From Arabidopsis thaliana (lineage: Eukaryota > Streptophyta > Magnoliopsida > Brassicales > Brassicaceae): a stretch of 64,000 bases of DNA. The DNA lies in assembly GCF_000001735.4 (NCBI RefSeq), contig NC_003070.9, positions 7,130,001 through 7,194,000 on the forward strand, written 5' to 3'. Below are positions 1-9,205 of the stretch, in pieces. The position numbers and the translations under genes were made by a program. Numbering within the stretch: position 1 is the first letter of the stretch; each line of letters starts with the position of its first letter. The notes below the pieces were generated by a model. The model ran no database searches. It saw nothing but the letters and a program-made list of their open reading frames with translations, and was not told where the DNA came from.

Positions 1-87
1 CTTTTTGAACCCTGGATGCAGAATGATATTAGGATCTCTATACATATCTCCAACAAACATCTTACCTTACTTGCTTAATCAATGTAG

Positions 88-371
88 GGAAAGAGCTCAT
101 CACTGGGTGTTGGCAGAGGTAGAGGTGCAATGCGAGGGAAAGTAAGTTCACCCTCTCTCTCTTATGATTTAGTGCTCATGAATGCAATGTTAGGAAGTTT
201 TATGGAACTTGTTAAGATGTTCAAATCCTTGTTATCCCTTAATGGTTTGTTTCTTCTTTGTCACTACTAATGGTTAGATTCTTGAATCTTTGTGATATTA
301 TCTTAAAGCCGGCTGCCGGGCCCGGGCGTGGAACTGGAGGAAGGGGAGCGGTACCACCTGTGAGGAGATGA
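88..371 (+). CDS. SmD3: Spliceosomal Sm protein D3, last two exons (5' part outside window)
   Basis: Exons are 88-141 and 309-371 with stop TGA at 369-371; positions 1-87 are intron ending in tgtag. The visible tail is GKSSSLGVGRGRGAMRGK joined to PAAGPGRGTGGRGAVPPVRR. This RG/GR-rich tail ending in PPVRR is typical of plant SmD3, a core subunit of the Sm ring on U1, U2, U4 and U5 snRNAs in the nucleus. Arginines in such tails are usually symmetrically dimethylated before snRNP assembly. The Sm fold itself lies left of the window. The locus is probably AT1G20580 (SmD3-b). A separate internal SmD3 exon is found again at 4166-4218, so this gene took part in the local duplication. Confidence 0.88.
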
Positions 372-465
372 TTGATTTTACGCTCAACATGTAAGCTTTG
401 ATTCTGGGATAGTCTTTCTGTGATATCCAGGTGAAAGCCGCCTTTCTTGGTTCTGTCATTAATGC

Positions 466-2048
466 TTTAGAGAACACTGTAAAACCAAACAAGAGAGAGA
501 GATATCCAGATGCACTACTAGTTCTGTATTTTGGGTTACCAAGATGTTTGAATCATTGACAAGTTTTCGTTGTGATCTATTTTCTTCTTTGCGCATTCTC
601 CATTTCTGACAGTAGATGAGTAAAACAAAGTACATTGTTTTCATAAAGGTCTTAATAAGACTAAGATCAGAAAACAAAGTTGGTCATTTATAACATTAAT
701 AATATAAGCTAGAAAATAATATTGTACTTGTATTTTCAACATGTAAAACCTTGTCTACTGCTATTTTCCCAAATTATCCAAAAAATTTCCAAAATGACTT
801 GTACAATATTTAGTCTATAAAAGTTTAGTTCCAGAGTACCAGCAAACACCAAAACGACTTGTAGAAGAATATTTGATGGAGTGTAGAGGTTCGGTTCCTG
901 AGTAATATTAACCAAAATGGGTCATAGAGTTTCCTGAGTATTTTACAACGATTATACATGAAATTAGTAGGATCAATTCACAAGTTGAATATAGGAAAGC
1001 ATGATATCAAAAGATTCTTTTTATTCTCTCTCAAGTGAAGAAAGATCTTAAAGACCTTAAAAAGAGAAGAACCGAACCAACCATTGTACATATCCCATTT
1101 GGGCAACTTGCTCTATCTCTCTTTCTCTCACACTCTTTTTGTTCAAAAGAAAAACTCGAGTTATGTCATATTAGATTCTTATTATAGTTTTTTCCTCCCT
1201 TAAAGCAGAAACCCAGCTGGTTCACTTCTTGCAGCATGAAAGAACTTAGATGTGTTGTACTTCCTGTGAGCTTCCCTGTTCCTGCCTTGTGATGAAAAGC
1301 AACCATCTTTCTCGCACATGCCCTAGGAAAAAACACAAAACCCATTGTCAGGATTCCAAAATCTCATGTCATCGGGTTTTCAAAAAAATTCGAAACAATC
1401 AATGTATGTTCTTACAGTAGCTGTTCTTCGTTGTAGCCTGTGTGAAACTCACAGGTTTTGCTCCATTCTTCAAATCCCTTAAGTGTACACTGAGCAGTGT
1501 AGATTGCTGAGGCCGCCAGCTTAGATGGAAGATACTCTAGCATCTCATACTCCACAAGGCAAAGCTCGATCATAAAGAATGATAAAATCTCAAGCTGACA
1601 CCACAATTGCATATACCACACCGATTTAGATATTAGGCCTGATGGTTTCCGGACATAATGATTCAAGCTTTTTTAGTTAGGGAGATATATACCTTCTTGT
1701 CAGATTGGGCAGCTTTGAGAAATCGTTTCATGAAAACATATGGAGTTGGTAGAGAGAAATTGAATTGCAAGGTGTTGGCCATTAGCTTCTCCTGCAATAG
1801 AAACCAAAAACAGGTAAATTCAACTATGAAGCATCAACCAGTGGTAGTTAATGATCAAGACAAAGTTGTGTATTCACCATATCTAGCACTTCTCTTCTAG
1901 AGTAAGCTTTGTCAGAGATCAAGATGAGATCATCTACCACTGGAACTGAAACTTCTTCATATTTACATGCGAGCAACAAAGCAGTAACACCAACAAGCTG
2001 AAGCTTTTTCCTCACGATTTGATGAACCGCAAGGAATCTGTCGATGAC
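466..2048. repeat. Tandem duplication block, copy 1 (SmD3 3' flank plus CYCB2;3 3' end)
   Basis: This block is nearly identical to 4234-5922. It starts at the shared string ttagagaacactgtaaaacc and ends at tcgatgac inside cyclin exon 8, where the two copies diverge abruptly. Copy 1 lacks about 108 bp that copy 2 has at 4455-4563. The 3' flank of SmD3, the intergenic spacer and the last four exons of the cyclin are all included, with introns. Retained introns point to DNA-level duplication, not retroposition. Confidence 0.9.
1200..2048 (-). pseudogene. Truncated second copy of CYCB2;3 (C-terminal exons only)
   Basis: Reading on the minus strand, this copy holds part of exon 8 (1878-2048), exon 9 (1693-1791), exon 10 (1416-1594) and exon 11 (from 1322 down), all collinear with CYCB2;3. 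The N-terminal exons, including the destruction box and the start of the first cyclin fold, are missing. Within exon 11 a 10-base deletion relative to 5073-5205 removes VHRK-coding sequence and shifts the frame, so the conserved ending AGFLI is lost. No promoter or start codon of the parent is present. It corresponds to the locus I remember as annotated AT1G20590, cyclin family protein. It may be transcribed, but a functional cyclin is unlikely. Confidence 0.85.
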
Positions 2049-3110
2049 AAAAATCTTCTTAGTTTTTCCCTAAAGACAAGAATGAACAAACATAACTTGT
2101 ATTGAGATAACAAGAACTCAAGTTACATAAGAAGTCGTTCAAGTAGAGCATATACATGTATGATATAGAAATTTATACGACATGGTATCAAGAAACAGAG
2201 CTTTTTATTATAAAAAATTCATCATCAGCTATTAGAGAGGTCTCTAGTCTATATCTCTCATTGACGTTTTTGAAAAACAGAGCAGTATTTTTACAGAGTT
2301 AAAATAATTATTTTGTCGATTAAAAAAGTTAAATGTGTTTTTATTAATTACAACTAGATGAACACCCATGCGTAGCATCGGTTTTTGTTTTTTGAATTGT
2401 CGGAAAAATATGATTATGGTTTTTTTTTTATTTTGATGTTCAATATAATTATTACTATAATTCATATCTATTTAATATAATTATTAATTTTTATGATTAG
2501 TTTCATCTATAACTCGAAATATCAATTCTACTATAATATGAAAATTTATATATCTATTTTTCTAATATTTAACTATCATAATCACATACAACAACAATAT
2601 ATGATAGATTGATAAAATGAATGTAGTTATATTACTTATGTGTTTTGAAACTTGTCTAACTTAATTATAACAAACAATTTTTTATTCCATATATTTTTTT
2701 GTCATCTAGTAAACAATCACATCATGATATGCTAGTAATTTAAGTCAACACTTTAATTATTTTCTTTTGCATATAACAATATAATGTCTTATGTTTTTTT
2801 TGGTATGTCTAATGTGTCAGATGACTATTACGTGAAAAAAATTGTTTATCAATATTACCAAGTTATCAGAACGCACAAAAATATACAGAAAGAAGGTCAT
2901 ATGATAAAATCATATTCACAAAACGTAATAATAAAAAAATATCTAACTAAAATTACTAAACTAATATGAGGTGGCCAACTTTCATATATATGATTTAAAT
3001 GGAAAATCAAAGTATAAAAGGAAATTGATTTGCTAGAAAGAAGGAAAAAAACAAACCCTATAGATAGGTTCTTCAGCAAGGTAAGATAGAGAGAACGTGA
3101 GAGATCGATC
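2049..3110. other. AT-rich spacer, possible transposon relic and B3 gene promoter
   Basis: No gene is visible. Around 2340-2400 the phrase atgaacacccatgcgtagca is reminiscent of the cccgtgctacgcacggg strings common in decayed Arabidopsis DNA transposons, but I cannot assign a family or find terminal repeats. The last part, with agtataaaagg near 3010, is a plausible TATA region for the B3 gene that starts at 3111. Confidence 0.35.
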
Positions 3111-3830
3111 ATGGCGAATTCAACAGGTAAACCGACAAGTTCAACACAAGAAGATGAAGAAGTTACATACATATTAGCACAATTGATGCAAGATGTTATG
3201 GATCGTGAAGAGGATATAGATGATGAAGACGATATAGATGATGAGGTTGCGTCCCTTCCATTATTACTAGTAAGCCAAGCTAATCAAAAGCAGTCTAGGA
3301 AGAGGGAAGAAAAAACTGAAAAAAATCAACCTAAGAGGGTTAAGAATCAGAACATCATGAAAATAAATATCCATGACTTTTCAGAAGAAACTCTGAGGTT
3401 AATTGAGGATTGGTACAACGCTGAACTCGATCCACAGGATATATTCGGCGATGATGAGGTGACGAGGCGATTCAGCCGACCGATAAAGAAGCAGTTGATG
3501 TCGAGCGACGTCGATACAGATCAAAGCAGGCTCATGTTATCGAAGGAGCAAGTGAAGGAGAAGATGCTTCCTTTTCTAGAAGAATCAGAGGATCCGGTAA
3601 AGGGGGTTGATGTTTCGGTGTATGGACCAGACGGGGAAGTTCAACAGATGAAGTTCAAGATGTGGAATGGGGATAAAACACCTGTCTTAACTTCAGGGTG
3701 GATGCAGTTTGTGGCAGATTATGGTCTTTTGAAGACTTCTGATTTTGTCACTGTTTGGATGTTTAGGCACATAAAGACTCGAAAGCTTTGCTTTGCTATT
3801 CACTACGTTACATTTTCTTTAAGAAATTAA
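3111..3830 (+). CDS. B3-domain (REM/DUF313-type) putative transcription factor
   Basis: This is a single-exon gene of 239 codons. Residues 1-90 are polar and low-complexity, with an acidic stretch (DREEDIDDEDDIDDE) followed by a basic KRxxKxxKNQPKRVK segment that may act as a nuclear signal. Residues about 120-235 form the B3-like domain of the small Arabidopsis B3/DUF313 family: FSRPIKKQL, then GVDVSVYGPDGE, FKMWNGDKTPVLTSGW and DFVTVWMFRH. Members are predicted nuclear DNA-binding proteins and mostly uncharacterised. The gene sits inside a tandem duplication and shares no sequence with the flanking cyclin copies, so it was inserted or carried in separately. It is probably AT1G20600. Confidence 0.8.
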   Translation: MANSTGKPTSSTQEDEEVTYILAQLMQDVMDREEDIDDEDDIDDEVASLPLLLVSQANQKQSRKREEKTEKNQPKRVKNQNIMKINIHDFSEETLRLIEDWYNAELDPQDIFGDDEVTRRFSRPIKKQLMSSDVDTDQSRLMLSKEQVKEKMLPFLEESEDPVKGVDVSVYGPDGEVQQMKFKMWNGDKTPVLTSGWMQFVADYGLLKTSDFVTVWMFRHIKTRKLCFAIHYVTFSLRN

Positions 3831-4165
3831 CTAATCGAGTGGGATGATCTTGAAGACTACTGCTTTCTTGAATCCAAATTAGGGTGAGATCTTCAAGAAT
3901 TAATACAGTGGTCAAATGTGAATAGTCTCAAGTATGCAGGTCTTAAAGCTTCGTCTTCTTTGCGAATAATGTGCTGTATGGGTTTTGAATGAACCTGTAA
4001 TTATTGGGAAAGAACTACCTGTAGTTTTTTAGTTCAGAAAGTCTTTAACTCTTTTAATGTGTTATTGTTCATAAGTATTCATAAATAATCTGTCAACTTA
4101 ATGGGTTTGTTTATTAATAATTGTCACTTAACTTTTGTTTTCGGTTTTTCATTGCTATGTTACAG

Positions 4166-4218
4166 GATGGTAAGGTATCACAGCTTGAGCATGTCTTCAT
4201 TCGAGGCAGCAAAGTCAG
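4166..4218 (+). pseudogene. Isolated internal exon of SmD3
   Basis: After an intron-like tract ending in gttacag, bases 4166-4218 encode DGKVSQLEHVFIRGSKVR, the second Sm motif of SmD3. The next bases run directly into the duplicated SmD3 3'-flank block (from 4234), without the rest of the Sm domain or the RG tail. It is therefore a left-over of the segmental duplication with an internal deletion. The last residue is completed only if the following g is read through; no sensible downstream exon follows. Confidence 0.85.
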
Positions 4219-4233
4219 GTGCTGCAACACTTC

Positions 4234-5922
4234 TTAGAGAACACTGTAAAACCAAACAAAGGAGAACAAGAGAGATATGTCCAGATGCACTACTAGTTCT
4301 GTATTTTGGGTTACCAAGATGTTTGAATCATTGACAAGTTTTCGTTGTGATCTATTTTCTTCTTTGCGCATTCTCCATTTCTGACAGTAGATGAGTAAAA
4401 CAAAGTACATTGTTTTCATAAAGGTCTTAATAAGACTAAGATCAGAAAACAAAGATAAATTGAAGGAACAAGATTATGAAATACTAGAAGTAATGATTAT
4501 ATCCTCCTTCAATAAAGACTGCAATACTGTAGACTTTGAGTTGTCTAAATAACGTAGTCTATATGGTCATTTATAACATTAATATATAAGCTATAAAAGA
4601 ATATTGTACTTGTATTTTCATCATGTAAAAACCTTGTCAACTGCAATTTTCCCAAATTACAATCCAAAAAATTGCCATGTACTTGTAGAATATTTGATAG
4701 GGTCTAGAGATTCAGTTCCAGAGTACCAAAACGACATGTAGAAGAATATTTGATTCAGTCTAGAGGTTCAGCTCCCGAGTAATATTAACCAAACTGGATC
4801 ATAGATTTTCCTGAGTCTATACAAGAATCGATTCACAAGTTGAATATAGGAAAGCATGATATCAGAAGATTCTTTTTATTCTCTCTCAAGTGAAGAAAGA
4901 TCTAAAGACCTTAGAAAGAGAAGAATACACTCTTTTTGGGCTACTTGCCATGATATCTAAAGATCCATTCTTCTCCCATTTTGGGCAACTTGCTCTACTA
5001 TCTCTCTTTCTCTCACACTCTTTTTGTTCTAAAGAAAAACTCGAGTTAAGTCATATTAGATTCTTATTAATATTAAATCAGAAACCCAGCTGGTTCAGTT
5101 CTTGCAGCATGACAGAACTTAGATGTGTTGTACTTTCTGTGAACTCCTGTGAGCTTCCCTGTTCCTGCCTTGTGATGGAAAGCAACCATCTTTCTCGCAC
5201 ATGCCCTAGAAAAAACACAAAAACCCACTGTCAGGATACCAAAATCTCATGTCATGGGGTTTTCAAAAAAATCAATGTATGTTCTTACAGTAGCTGTTTT
5301 TCGTTGTAGCCTGTGTGAAACTCACAGGTTTTGCTCCATTCTTCAAATCCCTTAAGTGTACACTGAGCAGTGTAGATTGCTGAGGCCGCCAGCTTAGATG
5401 GAAGATACTCTAGCATCTCATACTCCACAAGGCAAAGCTCGATCATAAAGAATGATAAAATCTCAAGCTGAAACCACAATTGCATATACCACACCGATTT
5501 AGATATTAGGCCTGATGGTTTCCGGATATAATGATTCAAGCTTTTTTAGTTAGGGAGATATATACCTTCTTGTCAGATTGGGCAGCTTTGAGAAATCGTT
5601 TCATGAAAACATATGGAGTTGGTAGAGAGAAATTGAATTGCAAGGTGTTGGCCATTAGCTTCTCCTGCAATAGAAACCAAAAACAGGTAAATTCAACTAT
5701 GAAGCATCAACCAGTGGTAGTTAATGATCAAGACAAAGTTGTGTATTCACCATATCTAGCACTTCTCTTCTAGAGTAAGCTTTGTCAGAGATCAAGATGA
5801 GATCATCTACCACTGGAACTGAAACTTCTTCATATTTACATGCAAGCAACAAAGCAGTAACACCAACAAGCTGAAGCTTTTTCCTCACGATTTGATGAAC
5901 CGCAAGGAATCTGTCGATGACA
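4234..5922. repeat. Tandem duplication block, copy 2 (contains 3' half of CYCB2;3)
   Basis: This is the partner of 466-2048, nearly identical including introns 8-10 of the cyclin. Copy 2 has an additional segment of about 108 bp (4455-4563) absent from copy 1. To the left it is preceded by the stray SmD3 exon; to the right it continues into the full-length cyclin gene. That identifies this copy as the one attached to the complete gene. Confidence 0.9.
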
Positions 5923-7273
5923 TTGATTGTGAGATAAAGAGTTTCCTCCATCAGTTCAAACTTGTAGTGCACCTGGACAAGATAATTTTCCAGTCAATTT
6001 ATCTTCAGGCACATTGAGACAAAAAAAGTGGCATTAAATAGCTTTTGTCTAGATCTGTCTACCTCAATTAACCAGTCAATGAGGATTCCTCTCATTCTCT
6101 CATTAAGATCTTGTTGATTGTCCATATAGTTAGGAGGCACGCAACTAAGTTTCTGCAGAATCATAAGAATGAATCAAACATAAGTACAAGATTTTGAAAC
6201 TACAATCCTTTCGATGATAAAGAACACAAAAGCAAAAGTTGATGTGAAACAAGACAAATTCACCTCAAAATTCTTGTAGAAGGTATGCATATCATGGATA
6301 TATTCAACCGCAGCCAAAGGATTATTCTTATCACAGGCATCAATATCGATCACAGGCTCTTCTTCTTTGTCTGCATCTTCCATTTCAATCTCCTTCTCCT
6401 TTTGAAAGACACAAACAATATGAGTAACTATATTAACACTTCCATAAACAAAGCAAAGAATGGTTAGGAAATATGTATACCATCTGTTCAATCTCCTCCA
6501 GCATTGCTTCAGTATGTTGTACAAACATTGGCTCATTAGAGTCACCTCCTTCTTTATCACTTTCATCCACATCAATGATAATCGTCTCTGGTTCTTCACT
6601 TGAAACTGAGTCTGGTTTCTTAGTTTCCTAAGAGTTAAAGATCAGAACTTTAAAATCCGGTCTATATCATCATTGCTCTAAATGAAACATACATTGAACA
6701 ATAGGGTACCTCATCACGGATATGTGGCTTATGATCTGCTAACTGAGCAGCAAACTTCCTGAACCAACAGAGAGTAGTAAAAGTTAAGTAATCAGACAAT
6801 GTGAGATACTCAAAGTAGACAAGAGTAAAGATCTATGCTTACCTAGTAACTGGTCGATGCACAGGTGGTTTATTACAAATGCCATCTCTTCTGCAAAGTC
6901 ACAGAAAGAAATAGGGTTCCTATAAGAGTCTAATCAAAGGGAGAAGAAAAAAAAAACACTAATCTTGAATCTGAGGATTAAAGTGAACTTACTCAGAAAC
7001 TGATCTCTTGTTGACAGCATAAGGGTAAGACGGCGCTTCAGTGATGTTCTTGTTAATAGTACTTAGTGCTCTTCTTGTCGGTCCTGTTGTTGCCGTCGTC
7101 TTGATCTTTCCTACTACTCCTCCCCCTACATCAAGTAAATTCAAAATCAATTTGGGGGAAAAATCAAAGAGAACGAAAGTTTTGATTTTTAATAACAAAA
7201 TCGATCGATTTAGGGTACCTTGGAGACTCATTGATCCGATTAATCCAAGGCTATTTTCATCTGATCTAACCAT
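5073..7273 (-). CDS. CYCB2;3: B2-type mitotic cyclin, 11 exons
   Basis: Exons (minus strand) are 7219-7273, 6993-7125, 6843-6890, 6710-6758, 6481-6627, 6264-6398, 6063-6152, 5751-5972, 5566-5664, 5289-5467 and 5073-5205. They join in frame to 429 aa. Residues 36-45 ([10 protein letters not shown]) form a destruction-box-like motif for APC/C-dependent turnover. An acidic [12 protein letters not shown] linker follows, then the cyclin N-fold with [19 protein letters not shown] and LLACKYEE, and a cyclin C-fold with [13 protein letters not shown]2 cyclins activate CDKs at G2/M in the nucleus. The gene converges on SmD3, and MSA-like AACGG motifs lie upstream. The 3' end exists a second time at 1200-2048. 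The model is complete and closes exactly. It is probably AT1G20610. Confidence 0.95.
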
Positions 7274-7779
7274 TTTCTTCTTCTTCGTTATCTGCGGAAG
7301 TTATTTATTTTCATTAAATCTCTTCTCTTGAAGAAATCAAATTTCAAAATCGAAACATCCCCCAACTTAAAAGCAGGGGTTTTCAAAATTGAAACTAAAA
7401 AAACAGTCTTGACAATCAAAACCCTATAGATCCGGTTTAATAATCTCAATGAAAGACCCAATCAAGAACAACAAAGACCTAAATCTCAAATACCCAGAAG
7501 ATAACGAAAACCCACGAATTGGTTTTTCAAAAAAATCACCTTTTCACAGTCAATTCAAAGAACCAACGCGAGATTAAGTCGACCCTTGATCATAAATTCT
7601 TATGAAACCCAGTGAATCTCCTAAACCCTAATAGTCTTTTATCCCGTTGGATCCAAGTTGATCAAACAAAGGAGAGAAAGAGAGATCTTTTAGTAAAACC
7701 CAAAGATTCAACCACGCTCTCTTTCTCTCTAATGGCTTCGGTTTTGAAGATACTTCCCACTCTCTCTCTATCTCTCTTT

Positions 7780-8245
7780 ATAAGGGTAAAGAAAAAAAGA
7801 AAAAAAAAAGAGTAAGATTGATTTTGAAGATTAGAAGAGCGTCTATAGTGTATTAGTTTTCTTTAAAATTAACGGCTAGTTCATCTCAGCCGTTGGATCA
7901 ACGCCACGTGTTCCAGATCGAAAGTTGTCTTCTATTCAACGGTTATAATTGTATATCATCTATGTATAGATTTATTCAAATTCTTTGATTTTTTTTTCTT
8001 TTATTCTATTTTGGGGAAGACAACTATTTTTATTTTATTTTTGAAAATTACACCATGAAATAATATTCATTTCTATAAAAACAAATAAAACACTTCTATT
8101 TAAAAGAATCAAATATGTCTCCTTTGACCAAAGACCAAGATTCGTTTATATTAATCTCAAGTTAAATGATTTTCTTTTTCAAGCAAGAAATCTCACACAA
8201 AGTTTAGATTTTCTTCAAGTGTATCATTAGAATATTATACTACAA
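7780..8245. repeat. Tandem repeat in CYCB2;3 upstream DNA, unit 1
   Basis: This unit starts at the A-rich tract gtaaagaaaaaaagaaaa and contains the AACGG/CACGTG cluster, an aactatttttattttattt tract and the tract ending caagtgtatcattagaata. The same order of elements recurs, diverged, at 8238-8480 and 8950-9205. Confidence 0.75.
7868..7950 (-). promoter_or_regulatory. MSA-like and CACGTG motifs upstream of CYCB2;3
   Basis: AACGG cores occur at 7871-7875 and 7938-7942, and a good MSA-like match TCCAACGGCTG lies on the gene's own strand at 7887-7897. A CACGTG core lies at 7905-7910. MSA elements bind three-repeat MYB proteins (MYB3R) and give G2/M-specific expression of B-type cyclins, so the location about 0.6 kb upstream of the start codon fits. 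Function is inferred from family knowledge. Confidence 0.55.
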
Positions 8246-9205
8246 GGGCAAAGAAAAAAAGAAAAAATAAAGAATAATAGAGATTTTGAAGACTAGAAGA
8301 GCGGATATATTGTCTGTATAATATCTTTAAAATTAACAGCTAGTTGCCTAGTTCATATCAGCTGTTGGATTAATGCCACGTGTTCCAAATCGAAAGTTGC
8401 CTTATGTTCAACGGCTATCATTGTTTTTCATCCATGTGTATGTGTACTTATTCAAATTCTTTGGGTTTTTTTTGTTTTCAATAACAAATATCTCGGTAAT
8501 ATTTATTAGGTTAACATGATAACAAAATATTTATATCAATAAATTTATAATTATGTCATGCTAAGTCATTTTGAATCGCAATAAGTTATAACTTATGTGA
8601 TATATTTATATTTACCGTCTTAACTCATTTATTATATCATATAAAAAAATTAACGAGTTACTATAACGTGCAAAATATGAATTTCATCCAATAAGATTAT
8701 TATTGTCACTACCTCTAGATAAAGTATTAGTTAACTCGGTAATTTGATTGTTAACCAATTTGAACTGAATCTGAACAAAAACTATCATTGTCGTAATCTT
8801 CACAGGTACAGTGGTATGGCAATAAGAATAGTTATATAATATAGAGGTATTATTGTATTTGCCACAAAAATAGTGTAAGATAAACAGTAGAAAAAAATGG
8901 ACTTAATTTTCGATTCTTCCGAGTAAGAATGATAATACCCTTCCCTTTTTTATTTTGGGAAAGACAACTATTTTTATTTTATTTTCGAAAATTACACTAT
9001 ATAATATACATTTCTATAATAACAAATAAAATACTATTATTTAAAAAATCAAATACATCACCTTTGACCAAAAACCAAGACTCGTTTAAGAAATCAAATA
9101 CATTTATATTAATCTCAAGTTAAATGATTTTCTTTTTCGAGTAAGAAATCTCACACAAAGTTTAGACCTTCTTCAAGTGTATCATTAGAATATCGTACTA
9201 TATTT
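8238..9205. repeat. Tandem repeat unit 2, interrupted by an AT-rich insert
   Basis: The first part (8238-8480) matches 7780-7985 and keeps the CACGTG core (8377-8382) and one AACGG core (8410-8414); the paired AACGG of unit 1 has decayed (aacagc, gctgtt). The second part (8950-9205) matches 8010-8235. Between them lie about 460 bp with no counterpart in unit 1, AT-rich and without recognisable coding content. Confidence 0.75.

Noticed and set aside
4101-4334. 77-codon frame spanning the SmD3 exon fragment
   Set aside because: It reads the Sm-motif exon in the wrong frame together with intron and 3'-flank sequence.
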